NCBI GenBank assembly: GCA_026710905.1
Contig: JAPOQD010000125.1
Coordinates: 29,643 to 93,642, forward strand
Reading direction: 5' to 3'
DNA: 64,000 nucleotides
Source: Halieaceae bacterium
Lineage (GTDB): Bacteria > Pseudomonadota > Gammaproteobacteria > Pseudomonadales > Halieaceae
The position numbers were made by a program, and so were the translations under genes. The notes under the pieces are model-generated. The model did no database searches. It was not told the DNA's origin and saw only the letters and a program-made list of their open reading frames with translations. Positions within the stretch are counted from its first letter, which is position 1. Each line of letters begins with the position of its first letter. This document shows positions 17,102 through 26,076 of this stretch, piece by piece.

Positions 17102-20100
17102 TCAGAACTTGGCGCGAACGCTGGCAAACAGGCGCGGACCATAGCTGTTGAGTTCGGCGAAGTTCTGGGGCGTGGGGTTGTATTGGCTACGCGGTTCGTC
17201 AAACAGATTAATACCTTCGATTTTAATCGAAATCCAATCATTCAACTGATACGTAACCCTGGCTTCAAACACCTCGGTATCACCGATATAGCGGAGATTT
17301 CCAGGCGTACTGATGAATTGCTGGAAGTACTCACTGCGATATTTGTAGATGACCTGAAAATCCAAACTGGCGATTTGATAGTAGAGCTGAGCCGAAGCTA
17401 CGGTATCGGAAAAACCGAATATATCCGCCGGCGGCACGATACCAACGCGCTCGGTAACGACATTGCCGGAATCATCCTCTACTTGCGCCGAGCCAAAGTT
17501 GCCATCTTCAAACTCGAAATCCGACTCCGCCAGATTGAGGCTCAGCTTGGCGCCCAGACCGCTCCATGCACCAGGCAACCAGCTAAAGGAGTGTGCGGCC
17601 GTGAGCTCAAAGCCATACAGGGTGCTCTCCCCGGAATCGGTTTGCGACGTGGTCACATTCGCCGTAAAAGGCTGGCCGTTGATGGTAAAGGTTTCCACGC
17701 GCTGAACGTTCTCGAACCCTCCGAGGAATTCCTTGTAGTAGGCTCCAAGGGCAAGAATCGTGTCATCGTTTGGATACCACTCGAGGGCGACATCGAAGTT
17801 CCAGGAGGTAAGCGGCTCCAGGCTCGGCTCTCCATAGGCCGTAGCGCTTCCTACCAGTTCGGCAATGGACGTGGGCTCGCCTGAGTCATCGACACTCAAG
17901 GCGCGGCCAAAACCCAGGTCTGCGGGGTCCGGACGAGACAACCCGCGAAAAATGCCACCACGTAGCAGAAGGTCCTCTCTGAGGTCCATCACCAGGCTGA
18001 AACTGGGCAGAAGTTCGGTATAGCTGCCGCCGTCGCTCACCGAGAAGAAATTCTCGTTTTCCTCATTCACACTGATAACGCCATCCGCGTCGGTTTCCGT
18101 GGTAAAGGTTGTGCGTAGACCGGTGGAGTTGGTCTCGGTATTGACCACTCGCAAGCCGAAGTTGCCACGAACCGGCTTGCCCGCCAACTCACCCCTGTAA
18201 TTGGCCTGAATATAGGCTGCCAGGGTTTCCTCTTCGACATCAATGTTGCGGACGTCGAGTTCAGGCTCGGGAATTGGGGGAACTTCGCCACCAACGAATT
18301 CCCGCACCAGGCAGAGTGGATCAAAGGATGCGTAACCGCTCCCCGTTCCCTGTGAAATCACATTGCCATTCTCGTCCACGTTGGTGATAAGAGGGTTACC
18401 GTTGCGCGCCTCTGAAAGAAAACCACTTTCGGGAAACTCTGAGTTTCTGCAGGCCAGGCTCGCCCCAGCAATTGCATCATCAGAAAAGGTTCTCTGGTCC
18501 CTGACCCTGGGCCAGCTCTCGTATTCCAGCTTGGAATAACGTACACCGCCCTCGATGCTGGTGATTGCATTCCAATCCAGATCCCATTCAACGTCGCCTC
18601 GGACCGCCTCAATGGTGTTATCGCGGGCCTGGTTGAGATCAATCCTGCTGCGAGCGGAATCGGCAAACAGATCTGCATTGGTAACATCGAAGTTTTCCAC
18701 GGTAGCCAGGAAAACATCAGCACCAGAACCTGGCATCCTGAATGAGGTGAAGACGCGGTCCGAGCCGGCCGGGGTGGTATTGCCATGGATGTCTCTCGGT
18801 TCCGACTGCAAGCGCGTCTGAATAATGTTCTCGCGGCGCATGGTATCCGAATACGAGGCATCCAATGATACGGACAGGGTGTCGTTTACCTGGAAGCGGA
18901 GGTTCAGGCCGCCCCCCCGATACTCCTCAATGCGCTCCATCCAGGTGCTGTTTGTCTCGATACGTCCAATAGTCTCGAACAGCGAAACTGCGCCACTGCT
19001 GTCAGCAATCAGGCTTACATCGGTCAGGCCGGGAATAATGCGCCGTTGCTCCGCAAATACCAGATCATTGCGGGTTTCGGTGAAAGTACGGTCTGAGACC
19101 TGCATGTCGAAATTAATATCGACCCTTTGGTTGGGCCGCCATTGCAGTGCCGCAAAAAACGACTCACGCTCATCATCGGTAATGTTCTGCCTATAGGAGC
19201 GGGAACTCGGGACAAATATGAAGGGGGCGCTCGCGTCCGCGGAGACTCCGGTGGCGGGGTCGACATTCAAATTCAGGTTTCCCGAGCCGCTGTCACAATT
19301 TCCACTGGAGGTTCGGTAAACGCCACCCGCAACGGATGGGTCCGCACGGCAGTCGCGCCAGCCACTGGTGGTGCGAGCTTCCTGCTCGGGATTGGTGGCG
19401 AGATTCTTTTGAATACCAAGGGAGACGCCAATGTCACCTAGCCCGTCGGTCTCGAACTGATCTATGTAACTCAGTGTCGGCCTGGCGCCCCAATCTCTTT
19501 CGTTATCGTTAATATCGGAATTGTCCGGGTTGTAATTGCCCTTGACTTCCACCTGAATTCGCCGTTTGCCGTAATCCAGCGGATTGATGGTATCCAGTGC
19601 TATCTGGCCGGAAACTCCGCCCTCGATCAGGCTGGCTTCCTGGGTCTTGTAAATCATGATCTTGTTGAACAATTCAGAGGGGAACTGGCTGAAGTTCACC
19701 GAACGGTCGCCACTGCCGTTGGTCGCCTCACGGCCGTTGACAGTGGTTGAGCCGAGATAGGGGCCCATTCCACGAATCGAAATTTCCGTCGCCCCGCCCT
19801 GCTCGCGGTGTGATGCCGCGCTGGTCAGCGTTTCCAGCGCCTCACCGATGGAAAGAGCGGGAATATCGCCAATATCATCAACTGACAGGGCTTCGACCAC
19901 TGTGTCCGAGGCCCGCTTTTCTTCAATGGAACTTCTTATGGTGCTGCGAGTACCGGTGACGATTACCTCCTCAATGAACCCGGCATCCGCCTCCTGGGTG
20001 GATGCAATCGACGGCCAGGCCATCAGCCCGGCGCAGCAAACCGCCAGTGACAGGTATTTGACCAGCCAACTTTGCATGAAAGTAACTGGTTTCTTATCCG

Positions 20101-20116
20101 AATTATTCAAGCACAT
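17102..20116 (-). CDS. TonB-dependent receptor, probable alginate oligosaccharide outer-membrane transporter
   Basis: 1004 residues: signal peptide (hydrophobic core LSLAVCCAGLMAWPS), a TonB-box-like EEVIVTG, a plug domain (ISIRGMGPYLGSTTVNGREA), and a 22-strand type barrel ending in an aromatic (RAKF). It belongs to the large carbohydrate-type receptors common in marine gammaproteobacteria. The ATG at 20116 is favoured by AAGG seven bases upstream. It heads the alginate operon, and its promoter region is shared almost base for base with that of the receptor at 26077-29040. Substrate is inferred from its lyase neighbours. Confidence 0.9.
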   Translation of the reverse strand: MCLNNSDKKPVTFMQSWLVKYLSLAVCCAGLMAWPSIASTQEADAGFIEEVIVTGTRSTIRSSIEEKRASDTVVEALSVDDIGDIPALSIGEALETLTSAASHREQGGATEISIRGMGPYLGSTTVNGREATNGSGDRSVNFSQFPSELFNKIMIYKTQEASLIEGGVSGQIALDTINPLDYGKRRIQVEVKGNYNPDNSDINDNERDWGARPTLSYIDQFETDGLGDIGVSLGIQKNLATNPEQEARTTSGWRDCRADPSVAGGVYRTSSGNCDSGSGNLNLNVDPATGVSADASAPFIFVPSSRSYRQNITDDERESFFAALQWRPNQRVDINFDMQVSDRTFTETRNDLVFAEQRRIIPGLTDVSLIADSSGAVSLFETIGRIETNSTWMERIEEYRGGGLNLRFQVNDTLSVSLDASYSDTMRRENIIQTRLQSEPRDIHGNTTPAGSDRVFTSFRMPGSGADVFLATVENFDVTNADLFADSARSRIDLNQARDNTIEAVRGDVEWDLDWNAITSIEGGVRYSKLEYESWPRVRDQRTFSDDAIAGASLACRNSEFPESGFLSEARNGNPLITNVDENGNVISQGTGSGYASFDPLCLVREFVGGEVPPIPEPELDVRNIDVEEETLAAYIQANYRGELAGKPVRGNFGLRVVNTETNSTGLRTTFTTETDADGVISVNEENENFFSVSDGGSYTELLPSFSLVMDLREDLLLRGGIFRGLSRPDPADLGFGRALSVDDSGEPTSIAELVGSATAYGEPSLEPLTSWNFDVALEWYPNDDTILALGAYYKEFLGGFENVQRVETFTINGQPFTANVTTSQTDSGESTLYGFELTAAHSFSWLPGAWSGLGAKLSLNLAESDFEFEDGNFGSAQVEDDSGNVVTERVGIVPPADIFGFSDTVASAQLYYQIASLDFQVIYKYRSEYFQQFISTPGNLRYIGDTEVFEARVTYQLNDWISIKIEGINLFDEPRSQYNPTPQNFAELNSYGPRLFASVRAKF

Positions 20117-20543
20117 CTGAGCACCTTATTGCTTAGCGCTTCTGCAGACCTCAATGTATACCAATTTTTCATAGATTTGCAAGAAATTATTTGAAAATTG
20201 TCTTGTAAAACCGATCATACCAATTGGTAAATAAGGCGCTGACAGGGTAACCCGCTATCGGGTCTCCTGGCCGTCATCAACCTTGGTCACACTTCCAGTG
20301 ACGTATTCGGATGCCGGGGAGCATAACTACAAAAGCTACTGTCCAGTTGAGCGGCATGACCGTTTCTCTCGGGTGGGAAAGCTCCATAGACATCTCCTAT
20401 CCGGGCCAGCGTGCCGTCGGTCATTTCCGAGTGAAACAAACCAGGCGCAATCGCATCAACGTTACTATTGAACTTTGACCACTCCACCGCCAGGGTCTCG
20501 GGCATTCTTGAAAACGCGGCCTTTGTCGTGGAATACAGTGCAA
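20117..20543. repeat. Left copy of a ~430-bp direct repeat (receptor promoter plus SDR 3' end)
   Basis: This stretch matches 29117-29547 in the same orientation at high identity by eye, over both the receptor upstream region (GAGCACC...TTGCAAG...TTGTCTTGTAAAA...CAATTGGTA) and the 3' part of an SDR gene. The two copies are 9.0 kb apart and bracket the AT-rich sugar-acid island. Similarity stops on the left near the receptor start and on the right inside the SDR sequence after GTGGAATACAG. Confidence 0.85.
20157..20229 (-). promoter_or_regulatory. Promoter/operator region of the alginate operon with a perfect 12-bp palindrome
   Basis: TACCAATTGGTA at 20218-20229 is a perfect inverted repeat, and a second half-site TATACCAAT sits at 20157-20165. 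The order TATACCAAT, ~50 bases, CAATTGGTA recurs at 29157-29228 upstream of the second receptor. The intervening TTGCAAG and TTGTCTTGTAAAA segments are also kept. Spacing about 45-100 bp from the receptor start suits an operator for the operon's GntR regulator; this is inference. Confidence 0.6.
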
Positions 20544-20545
20544 TT
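20255..20545 (-). pseudogene. Truncated, frameshifted 3' copy of the SDR gene at 29260-30036
   Basis: Read on the minus strand, the segment encodes ETLAVEWSKFN, then IAPGLFHSEMTDG and LARIGD, matching the intact SDR at 29260. After AQLDS the frame shifts (FCSYAPRHPN instead of LLYLCSPASD), and the 5' two thirds, including the cofactor motif and catalytic Ser/Tyr, are missing. It is part of the left direct repeat and is clearly non-functional. Confidence 0.85.
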
Positions 20546-20644
20546 TAACTTCAGTTCCGGAAAAGAGTGTAGCCGACCTGTCAATTTACTTCGCCACCAG
20601 GGAATTGAGTGTTCTCATCAAAGCCAAGGCGGCGGCTGCGAAGC

Positions 20645-21652
20645 CTATATTTTCCTACAGGATTCTCTTATAACCAGTGAGCAGGGAATCATTATCCGTT
20701 GAAAAGGAGGCGCCTTGCCGTCAATAATTTCGAGCAAAAGTTTTGCGGCCTGCATTCCAATTCTGTGTGGATCTTGTTTTACAACCGTTATAGGCGCCTT
20801 AAAAAATTCGGCCATGGGGACCTCATCAAACCCAAGAACGGAAACATCTTCAGGAACTGAGACATGCGCCTGGTTTAGCTGCTTTAGTAGCTCGATTGTA
20901 ATGGCTAAATGTTGTGCAAAAAATACAGTCGGAGCATTGTCCAGTTCGAGGATGCTCTGGGGCAATTGTTGGAAACCGGTTTCACGGTGCCAAAATAGAA
21001 TTAATTGCTCATGCACCGAAATACCATTCATGGTCAATGCTTCCACAAAGCCCTGGTACCGTTCATTTCTTGATTTCACATCCTGATAAACTTGCGTCGC
21101 GAAACAAATTCGTTTGTGCCCGAGCTGAATTAAATATTCGGTTGCGTCGAACGCAGCTTGTCTATAGTCAGACAAAATAATATTTTTTTTGGCGTCATCG
21201 TGCTCGAGCTGAAATTCTACAACGGGTAAGCCCCGTTTTACCTGTTCTGAAATGAGATCAGTATTCTGTCCCGTTGAAGCGACAATAAGGCCATCGATGC
21301 GAAGCTGGCTTAGCGCTTCTATCGAACGGGCTTCGACATTGGCATCGAAGTCGGTGTTATAGATCAGGACGTTGTATTCGCTGATTTTACAGAAATCATC
21401 TATGCCCCTGATCGCACGGCTGGAATAAAAACCTGTTATGTCTCTTACGATGACGCCGATAGTTTTGGTTTTGTTGGTTTTGAGACTGCGTGCGATAGGG
21501 TTTGGAGCGTAATTCAGTTCTATAACGGCGGCATTGATACGCTCCCTCGTCGCCTTCGACATATAGCCGAATCTTCCGTTCAAATACTGAGAGACGGTGC
21601 TCTTTGACACGCCCGCGTGTTCGGCTACATTAATTAACTTTATCTTTTGCAT
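20645..21652 (-). CDS. LacI-family transcriptional regulator
   Basis: 335 residues: N-terminal helix-turn-helix (IKLINVAEHAGVSKSTVSQY, hinge helix around PIARSLKTNKT) and a periplasmic-binding-protein-like effector domain (TIGVIVRDI, IDGLIVAST, VSVLGFDEVPMAEF). The start is placed at the ATG 21652, which begins the HTH normally; the frame runs on to 21730 without family support. It is divergent from the mannonate dehydratase gene and a 16-bp near-palindrome lies between them, so it probably represses the 21784-25944 operon until a sugar acid binds. Confidence 0.9.
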   Translation of the reverse strand: MQKIKLINVAEHAGVSKSTVSQYLNGRFGYMSKATRERINAAVIELNYAPNPIARSLKTNKTKTIGVIVRDITGFYSSRAIRGIDDFCKISEYNVLIYNTDFDANVEARSIEALSQLRIDGLIVASTGQNTDLISEQVKRGLPVVEFQLEHDDAKKNIILSDYRQAAFDATEYLIQLGHKRICFATQVYQDVKSRNERYQGFVEALTMNGISVHEQLILFWHRETGFQQLPQSILELDNAPTVFFAQHLAITIELLKQLNQAHVSVPEDVSVLGFDEVPMAEFFKAPITVVKQDPHRIGMQAAKLLLEIIDGKAPPFQRIMIPCSLVIRESCRKI

Positions 21653-21729
21653 GGAAGGCCATGGATTTTGCGTCTTACCGCCAATAGGGTAATGTGTTGA
21701 CATATTGAAACACTGTGATATTCTAACCA

Positions 21730-21745
21730 ACTAAAACGGTTTAGT
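21730..21745. promoter_or_regulatory. LacI-family operator candidate
   Basis: ACTAAAACGGTTTAGT is an inverted repeat with a CG centre and a single mismatched pair, the form typical of LacI/GalR-family sites. It lies 77 bp upstream of the LacI-type gene start and 38 bp upstream of the ManD-type gene, which suits control of both. Confidence 0.65.
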
Positions 21746-21783
21746 AAATCAATTTATTTTTGGTCTAAAGTAGAAGCAATACG

Positions 21784-23001
21784 TTGAAAATTAAGGAGAT
21801 CAGGGTCTTTATCTGTAATCCGGGCAGAAACTTCATTACGGTCAAGGTGATTTTAGACTCTGGTATATACGGTCTGGGGGATGCGACAGTGAACGGCCGT
21901 GAAATGGCTGTTGTCACTTACCTCGAAGAACATGTCGTCCCCTGCCTTATCGGCAGGAACGCTCATGACATAGAAGATATCTGGCAGTATTTGTATAAAG
22001 GTGTCTACTGGCGTAAAGGCCCAATTAATATGGCGGCCATTTCCGCTATTGATATGGCTCTTTGGGATATCAAGGGGAAAGTTGCCGGTTTGCCGGTTTA
22101 TCAATTGTTGGGAGGGCAAAGCCGAAGTGGCGTAAGTCTATACGCACACGCCCATGGTGAGAATATCGGCGATACGCTCGATATGGCCGACAAACATATC
22201 AGGCAGGGGTTTAAAGCGATTCGATTACAATCCGCTGTTCCAGGTTTAAAAGTTACCTACGGAGTGCTCGGTGACAGAAAGGACTACTACAAGCTGCAAG
22301 GAAATAGGCCACTACCGCCGGAAGATGACTGGTCAACACAAAAGTACTTCAATATGATTGAGGAACTTTTTTTTCAGGCCCGTGAGCGTTTCGGAAACGA
22401 CGTTCATTTAATGCATGACGTGCATAGCCGGTTAACTCCGATCGAATCAGCGCGGCTTGGTCAGCTTCTGGAGAAATACAACCTGTTTTTCTTGGAAGAC
22501 GCTTCGATTGCGGAGAACCAGGACAGCTATAAGGTAATTCGGCAACACACTACGATCCCACTCGCTATTGGCGAAACCTACAACACAATTTGGGATTGCA
22601 AGGACCTTATTCAAAATCAGCTAATTGATTATATACGAGTAGCAGCCTCTCACGCCGGGGGTATCACCGCATTCCGACGAATTGCGGACTTCGCTGATGT
22701 CTATAACGTTAAAACAGCGCCTCACGGAGCACCTGATCTTTCCCCTATCTGTTTTGCAGCGCATATTCACCTAGACACCTGGACACCGAATTTTGGAATT
22801 CAGGAATTTGTAGGTTTAGGTAACAAACAGAGCAAGGAAATATTTCAACACGACATCCAGGTTAAGGATGGCATAGCGCATGTGAGCGACGCTCCTGGGC
22901 TTGGAGTCGAATTTGATGAGTCCGCTGCCAGGGAATACCCCTACAAGCGTTCCTATCTTCCAGTTTGTCGTCTTGAAGATGGAACGTTGTGGAACTGGTA
23001 A
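21784..23001 (+). CDS. Enolase-superfamily dehydratase, mannonate dehydratase (ManD) family
   Basis: 405 residues with the capping domain followed by a TIM barrel. Residues corresponding to ManD are present: Arg147 and Tyr159 (AIRLQSAVPGLKVTYG), Asp212 and His214 (MHDVHS), Glu238 (FFLED), Glu264 (AIGETYN) and His314 (TAPHGAPDLSP), and the family ending YLPVCRLEDGTLWNW. It would dehydrate D-mannonate, or a related acid sugar, to KDG. A deviation is EDASIAEN where most relatives have EDPTPAEN. Many ManD-family members have low activity, so the substrate is open. Starts at TTG; first gene of an operon with the oxidoreductase and symporter. Confidence 0.87.
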   Translation: MKIKEIRVFICNPGRNFITVKVILDSGIYGLGDATVNGREMAVVTYLEEHVVPCLIGRNAHDIEDIWQYLYKGVYWRKGPINMAAISAIDMALWDIKGKVAGLPVYQLLGGQSRSGVSLYAHAHGENIGDTLDMADKHIRQGFKAIRLQSAVPGLKVTYGVLGDRKDYYKLQGNRPLPPEDDWSTQKYFNMIEELFFQARERFGNDVHLMHDVHSRLTPIESARLGQLLEKYNLFFLEDASIAENQDSYKVIRQHTTIPLAIGETYNTIWDCKDLIQNQLIDYIRVAASHAGGITAFRRIADFADVYNVKTAPHGAPDLSPICFAAHIHLDTWTPNFGIQEFVGLGNKQSKEIFQHDIQVKDGIAHVSDAPGLGVEFDESAAREYPYKRSYLPVCRLEDGTLWNW

Positions 23002-23043
23002 GTCCAGCAAGTTCAATTGAATTTATTACGTCAGAACATCAAC

Positions 23044-24183
23044 ATGAGTAAACAAATTAAAGTACTAATTTGCGGAACCGGTTTTGCTGGCCAGGGGCAT
23101 GCAGAAGCTTTTAGATATGCTTCTGCCGAAGTTGTTGGCATTGTCGGTAGAACAGAAAGTGTCGTACAGAAAGTAGCTGAAGACCTGGCCATTCCTTACG
23201 CCAGCACTGACTGGAAACAGGCGCTTATAGATTGCCAACCCGATGTGGTATCAATCGCTACGCCAGGGGGCTCCCATTTAGCGCCCATCAAACAGGCTAT
23301 TGAATTCGGCTGCCACGTATTTTGCGATAAGCCCTTGGCGGAATCGGGTGAAACAGCAAAAGAGCTCTACCAGCTGTCGATCAGCAAAGATTTGAAAACA
23401 GCTTTTGCTGCAAGTTTTAGATACATGCCAGAAGTGATGCATGCAAAGAGACTGGTCGCAGAAGGAGCGATTGGCGAACCTTTGGAAGTTGAATGTATTT
23501 CGCACTTTAATCTAGAGCGGGGAATACCATTTGGCTGGTCCCATAGAAAGGAAGACGGTGGTGGCCGGCTAAACAACAACTTCACCCACAAGCTATCAAT
23601 TGTGACCTCCGTACTTGGTGAAAGGATTCTCTCCATTATGGGTGAGGTGCGGGATGATCTGGGCAAAGCGCCAATAGTAGAGGGTGTGCATAACTTTAAG
23701 ACGAGACGGGAATTGATTCCTGAAGACCTCACAGACCTGTCTCTAAAGTGGGGAGAATCCAATGTTGAATGGACATACACAGTATTGGCAAAGATAGAAA
23801 GTGAATTTGCCAAAAAACCCGTGTCGGTGATGTTCAAGCACGGCGGGCTGAACCCTCGATTCAACGAAGACCATATTGTGTTTTATGGCAGCAAAGGTGC
23901 GATATATATTAAAGGACACTATGGTTCTGGCCCTCTGTATTTATATGGAGGAGACAATGAGTGGCAAGAAATTCCTCTACCCGAGGAAATTGCCGCAGAC
24001 GTACCAGATATTGAAGGCGACACCGAGCGAAACTGGACATATCTTATCCGCGAGCTGGTAAGGGATATTCAAGGAGTGCCGGTTGCTCCCTATCAAACTT
24101 TCAAAGAAGGCAGTCAGTATCAGCAGCTTATTGACCTGATTCGCAAAAACGAGAATTGGATGGACGTCAGTCATCTGCGATAA
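23044..24183 (+). CDS. Gfo/Idh/MocA-family oxidoreductase
   Basis: About 379 residues: N-terminal Rossmann fold (VLICGTGFAGQGH, then VVSIATPGGSH and VFCDKPLAES, the EKP-like motif in the form DKP) and a C-terminal substrate domain. Such enzymes oxidise or epimerise sugars and sugar acids with NAD(P). Placed between the ManD-type dehydratase and a sodium symporter, it probably converts an imported uronate or aldonate into the dehydratase substrate. Start placed at the ATG 23044; TTG 23017 is an alternative. Base composition is AT-rich like its neighbours. Confidence 0.85.
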   Translation: MSKQIKVLICGTGFAGQGHAEAFRYASAEVVGIVGRTESVVQKVAEDLAIPYASTDWKQALIDCQPDVVSIATPGGSHLAPIKQAIEFGCHVFCDKPLAESGETAKELYQLSISKDLKTAFAASFRYMPEVMHAKRLVAEGAIGEPLEVECISHFNLERGIPFGWSHRKEDGGGRLNNNFTHKLSIVTSVLGERILSIMGEVRDDLGKAPIVEGVHNFKTRRELIPEDLTDLSLKWGESNVEWTYTVLAKIESEFAKKPVSVMFKHGGLNPRFNEDHIVFYGSKGAIYIKGHYGSGPLYLYGGDNEWQEIPLPEEIAADVPDIEGDTERNWTYLIRELVRDIQGVPVAPYQTFKEGSQYQQLIDLIRKNENWMDVSHLR

Positions 24184-24195
24184 AGGGGAGATCCC

Positions 24196-25944
24196 TTGCT
24201 CTATGAGTACTTGGTGATTTCTGGCTATTTTTTCTTAATAGTCGGCATCGGTTTTGCATTTAAAAAAATGGCAAAAAATTCAACCAGCGACTACTTTCGT
24301 GGTGGTGGTAGAATGCTCTGGTGGATGGTCGGTTCAACGGCCTTCATGGCCCAGTTTTCAGCTTGGACATTCACAGGTGCTGCTGGCAAGGCCTTTACAG
24401 ATGGTTTTTCGGTCAGCCTTGTGTTTTTTGCGAATACCTTTTCCTACTTTTGTGGGTGGGCGTATTTTTCTCATCGCTTTCGTCAAATGCGAGTGGATAC
24501 GCCCACTGAAGCAATCAAGAGGCGATTTGGTCATCAGAATGAGCTGTTCTTTTCATGGGCCTTGATCATATTCAGTTTGATTAATGCAGGTGTATGGTTA
24601 AACGCATTAGGTGTGTTTGCCAGCGCGTTTTACAATGCGGATATCAGTCTCACAATCATCGCTACAGGCTTGGCTGTGATATTTGTTTCAGTCCTGTCGG
24701 GCGCCTGGGGGGTAGTGGCATCAGATTTTGTACAGACCTTGGTTGTTGCCGTGGTTTCCGTAGCCTGCGCCATTGTGGCACTTGTCAAAGTTGGCGGCCC
24801 GGTCGAACTGTTCACTAACTTTCCCTCCGGTTTTCTAATAGGACCAGATTTGAATTACGGGCTAATACTGTTTGGTTCCTTTGTATTCTTTTTGGTGAAA
24901 CAGCTAATCACCATTATGAATCTCAACGACTCCTTTCGATTTTTGAACGCAAAGGATTCGGAAAGCGCCAGAAAAGCAGCCTTACTTGCGATGGTGCTGA
25001 TGGGAGTGGGTAGTATCGTCTGGTTTATTCCACCATGGGCTTCGGCCATTTTGTATCCTGATGCCGCCATGGCCTACTCCGGTCTCGGAAATAAAGCGTC
25101 CGATGCAGTGTATTTGGTTTTCACGAAAAATGCGATGCCTGTGGGTACAATCGGACTGCTAATGGCGGGGCTATTTGCTGCATCCATGTCATCAATGGAC
25201 TCCGCCCTAAATAAAAATGCCGGGATTTTTATAAGAAGTATTTATCAACCTCTAATAGCCAAATACGGGAAGGAGGTGAATGATAAACGGCTGCTTAAAC
25301 TAAGCAGATTGGTGAGCTTTATCAGTGGTTTACTTGTTATCTTGGTCGCTTTATTCTTTAGGTCTCTACAGGAGCTGAGTTTATTTGAGCTCATGATGAG
25401 GGTTTCAACCATGATTCAGGTGCCGCTTCTTGTTCCACTGATCTTTGGCCTGTTTATAAAAAAGACTCCTCAGTGGGCTCCATGGGCGACTGTTGCTCTT
25501 GGGCTGTTCATTTCCTGGTTTATTGCGAATATATTTACCCCGGAGGTATTTGCCGGTTTGGTGGGCATTGAAGAGCTAACTCGCCGAGAGACAGTGGATA
25601 TTGGCCTGATATTGACCATTGCAGCACACCTGTTTATCACTGCCGCTTTCTTCTGTATGACAGCTCTTTTCTACAAAGAAGAGTGCGATGCGCATCGGTT
25701 TGAAACAGAGCGATTCTTTGCTGATATCGAGACCCCGGTCATCGCTGACTCTGAGCAGGACGAATATGACCGGCAGCAACGATATAAATTGGGGTCAATG
25801 GTGGTTTTCATGGGAATAGGTGTGATATTTATGGCGCTGATTCCGAATCCTCTGTGGGGGAGGTTTATGTTTATAATGTGCTCATTAGTGATATTAGCAT
25901 TAGGGATGTTACTGAAAAATAGTGCTACTAAAAAGCTGGCGTAA
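24196..25944 (+). CDS. Sodium:solute symporter (SSS family)
   Basis: 582 residues with about 13-15 hydrophobic segments. Family features include an early DYFRGGGRMLWWMVG stretch, SAWTFTGAAGKAF in the next membrane helices, and MAGLFAASMSSMDSALNKNAGIF, the region that contributes sodium ligands. A long hydrophilic loop (EECDAHRFETERFFAD) precedes the last two helices. It starts at TTG with GGGGAG six bases upstream, 12 bp after the oxidoreductase. Likely imports the sugar acid handled by this operon. Confidence 0.9.
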   Translation: MLYEYLVISGYFFLIVGIGFAFKKMAKNSTSDYFRGGGRMLWWMVGSTAFMAQFSAWTFTGAAGKAFTDGFSVSLVFFANTFSYFCGWAYFSHRFRQMRVDTPTEAIKRRFGHQNELFFSWALIIFSLINAGVWLNALGVFASAFYNADISLTIIATGLAVIFVSVLSGAWGVVASDFVQTLVVAVVSVACAIVALVKVGGPVELFTNFPSGFLIGPDLNYGLILFGSFVFFLVKQLITIMNLNDSFRFLNAKDSESARKAALLAMVLMGVGSIVWFIPPWASAILYPDAAMAYSGLGNKASDAVYLVFTKNAMPVGTIGLLMAGLFAASMSSMDSALNKNAGIFIRSIYQPLIAKYGKEVNDKRLLKLSRLVSFISGLLVILVALFFRSLQELSLFELMMRVSTMIQVPLLVPLIFGLFIKKTPQWAPWATVALGLFISWFIANIFTPEVFAGLVGIEELTRRETVDIGLILTIAAHLFITAAFFCMTALFYKEECDAHRFETERFFADIETPVIADSEQDEYDRQQRYKLGSMVVFMGIGVIFMALIPNPLWGRFMFIMCSLVILALGMLLKNSATKKLA

Positions 25945-26006
25945 ACCGCCTTCTAAACACCGGCCTTATTTATTATTTATGAAAAGGGAGAAAACCAGAT
26001 TCTCTT

Positions 26007-26036
26007 AAAAAACCGCTCAGTTCCCCAAGCGGTTTT
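26007..26036. terminator. Bidirectional intrinsic terminator
   Basis: AAAACCGCT (26009-26017) pairs perfectly with AGCGGTTTT (26028-26036) around a ten-base loop. A-rich bases flank the left arm and a T-run closes the right arm, so it can end transcription from the symporter operon (+) and from the convergent TonB receptor (-). Confidence 0.85.
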
Positions 26037-26076
26037 GAATGAATCCAAAGCGTCTACAGTAATAAACAATGCGCAA

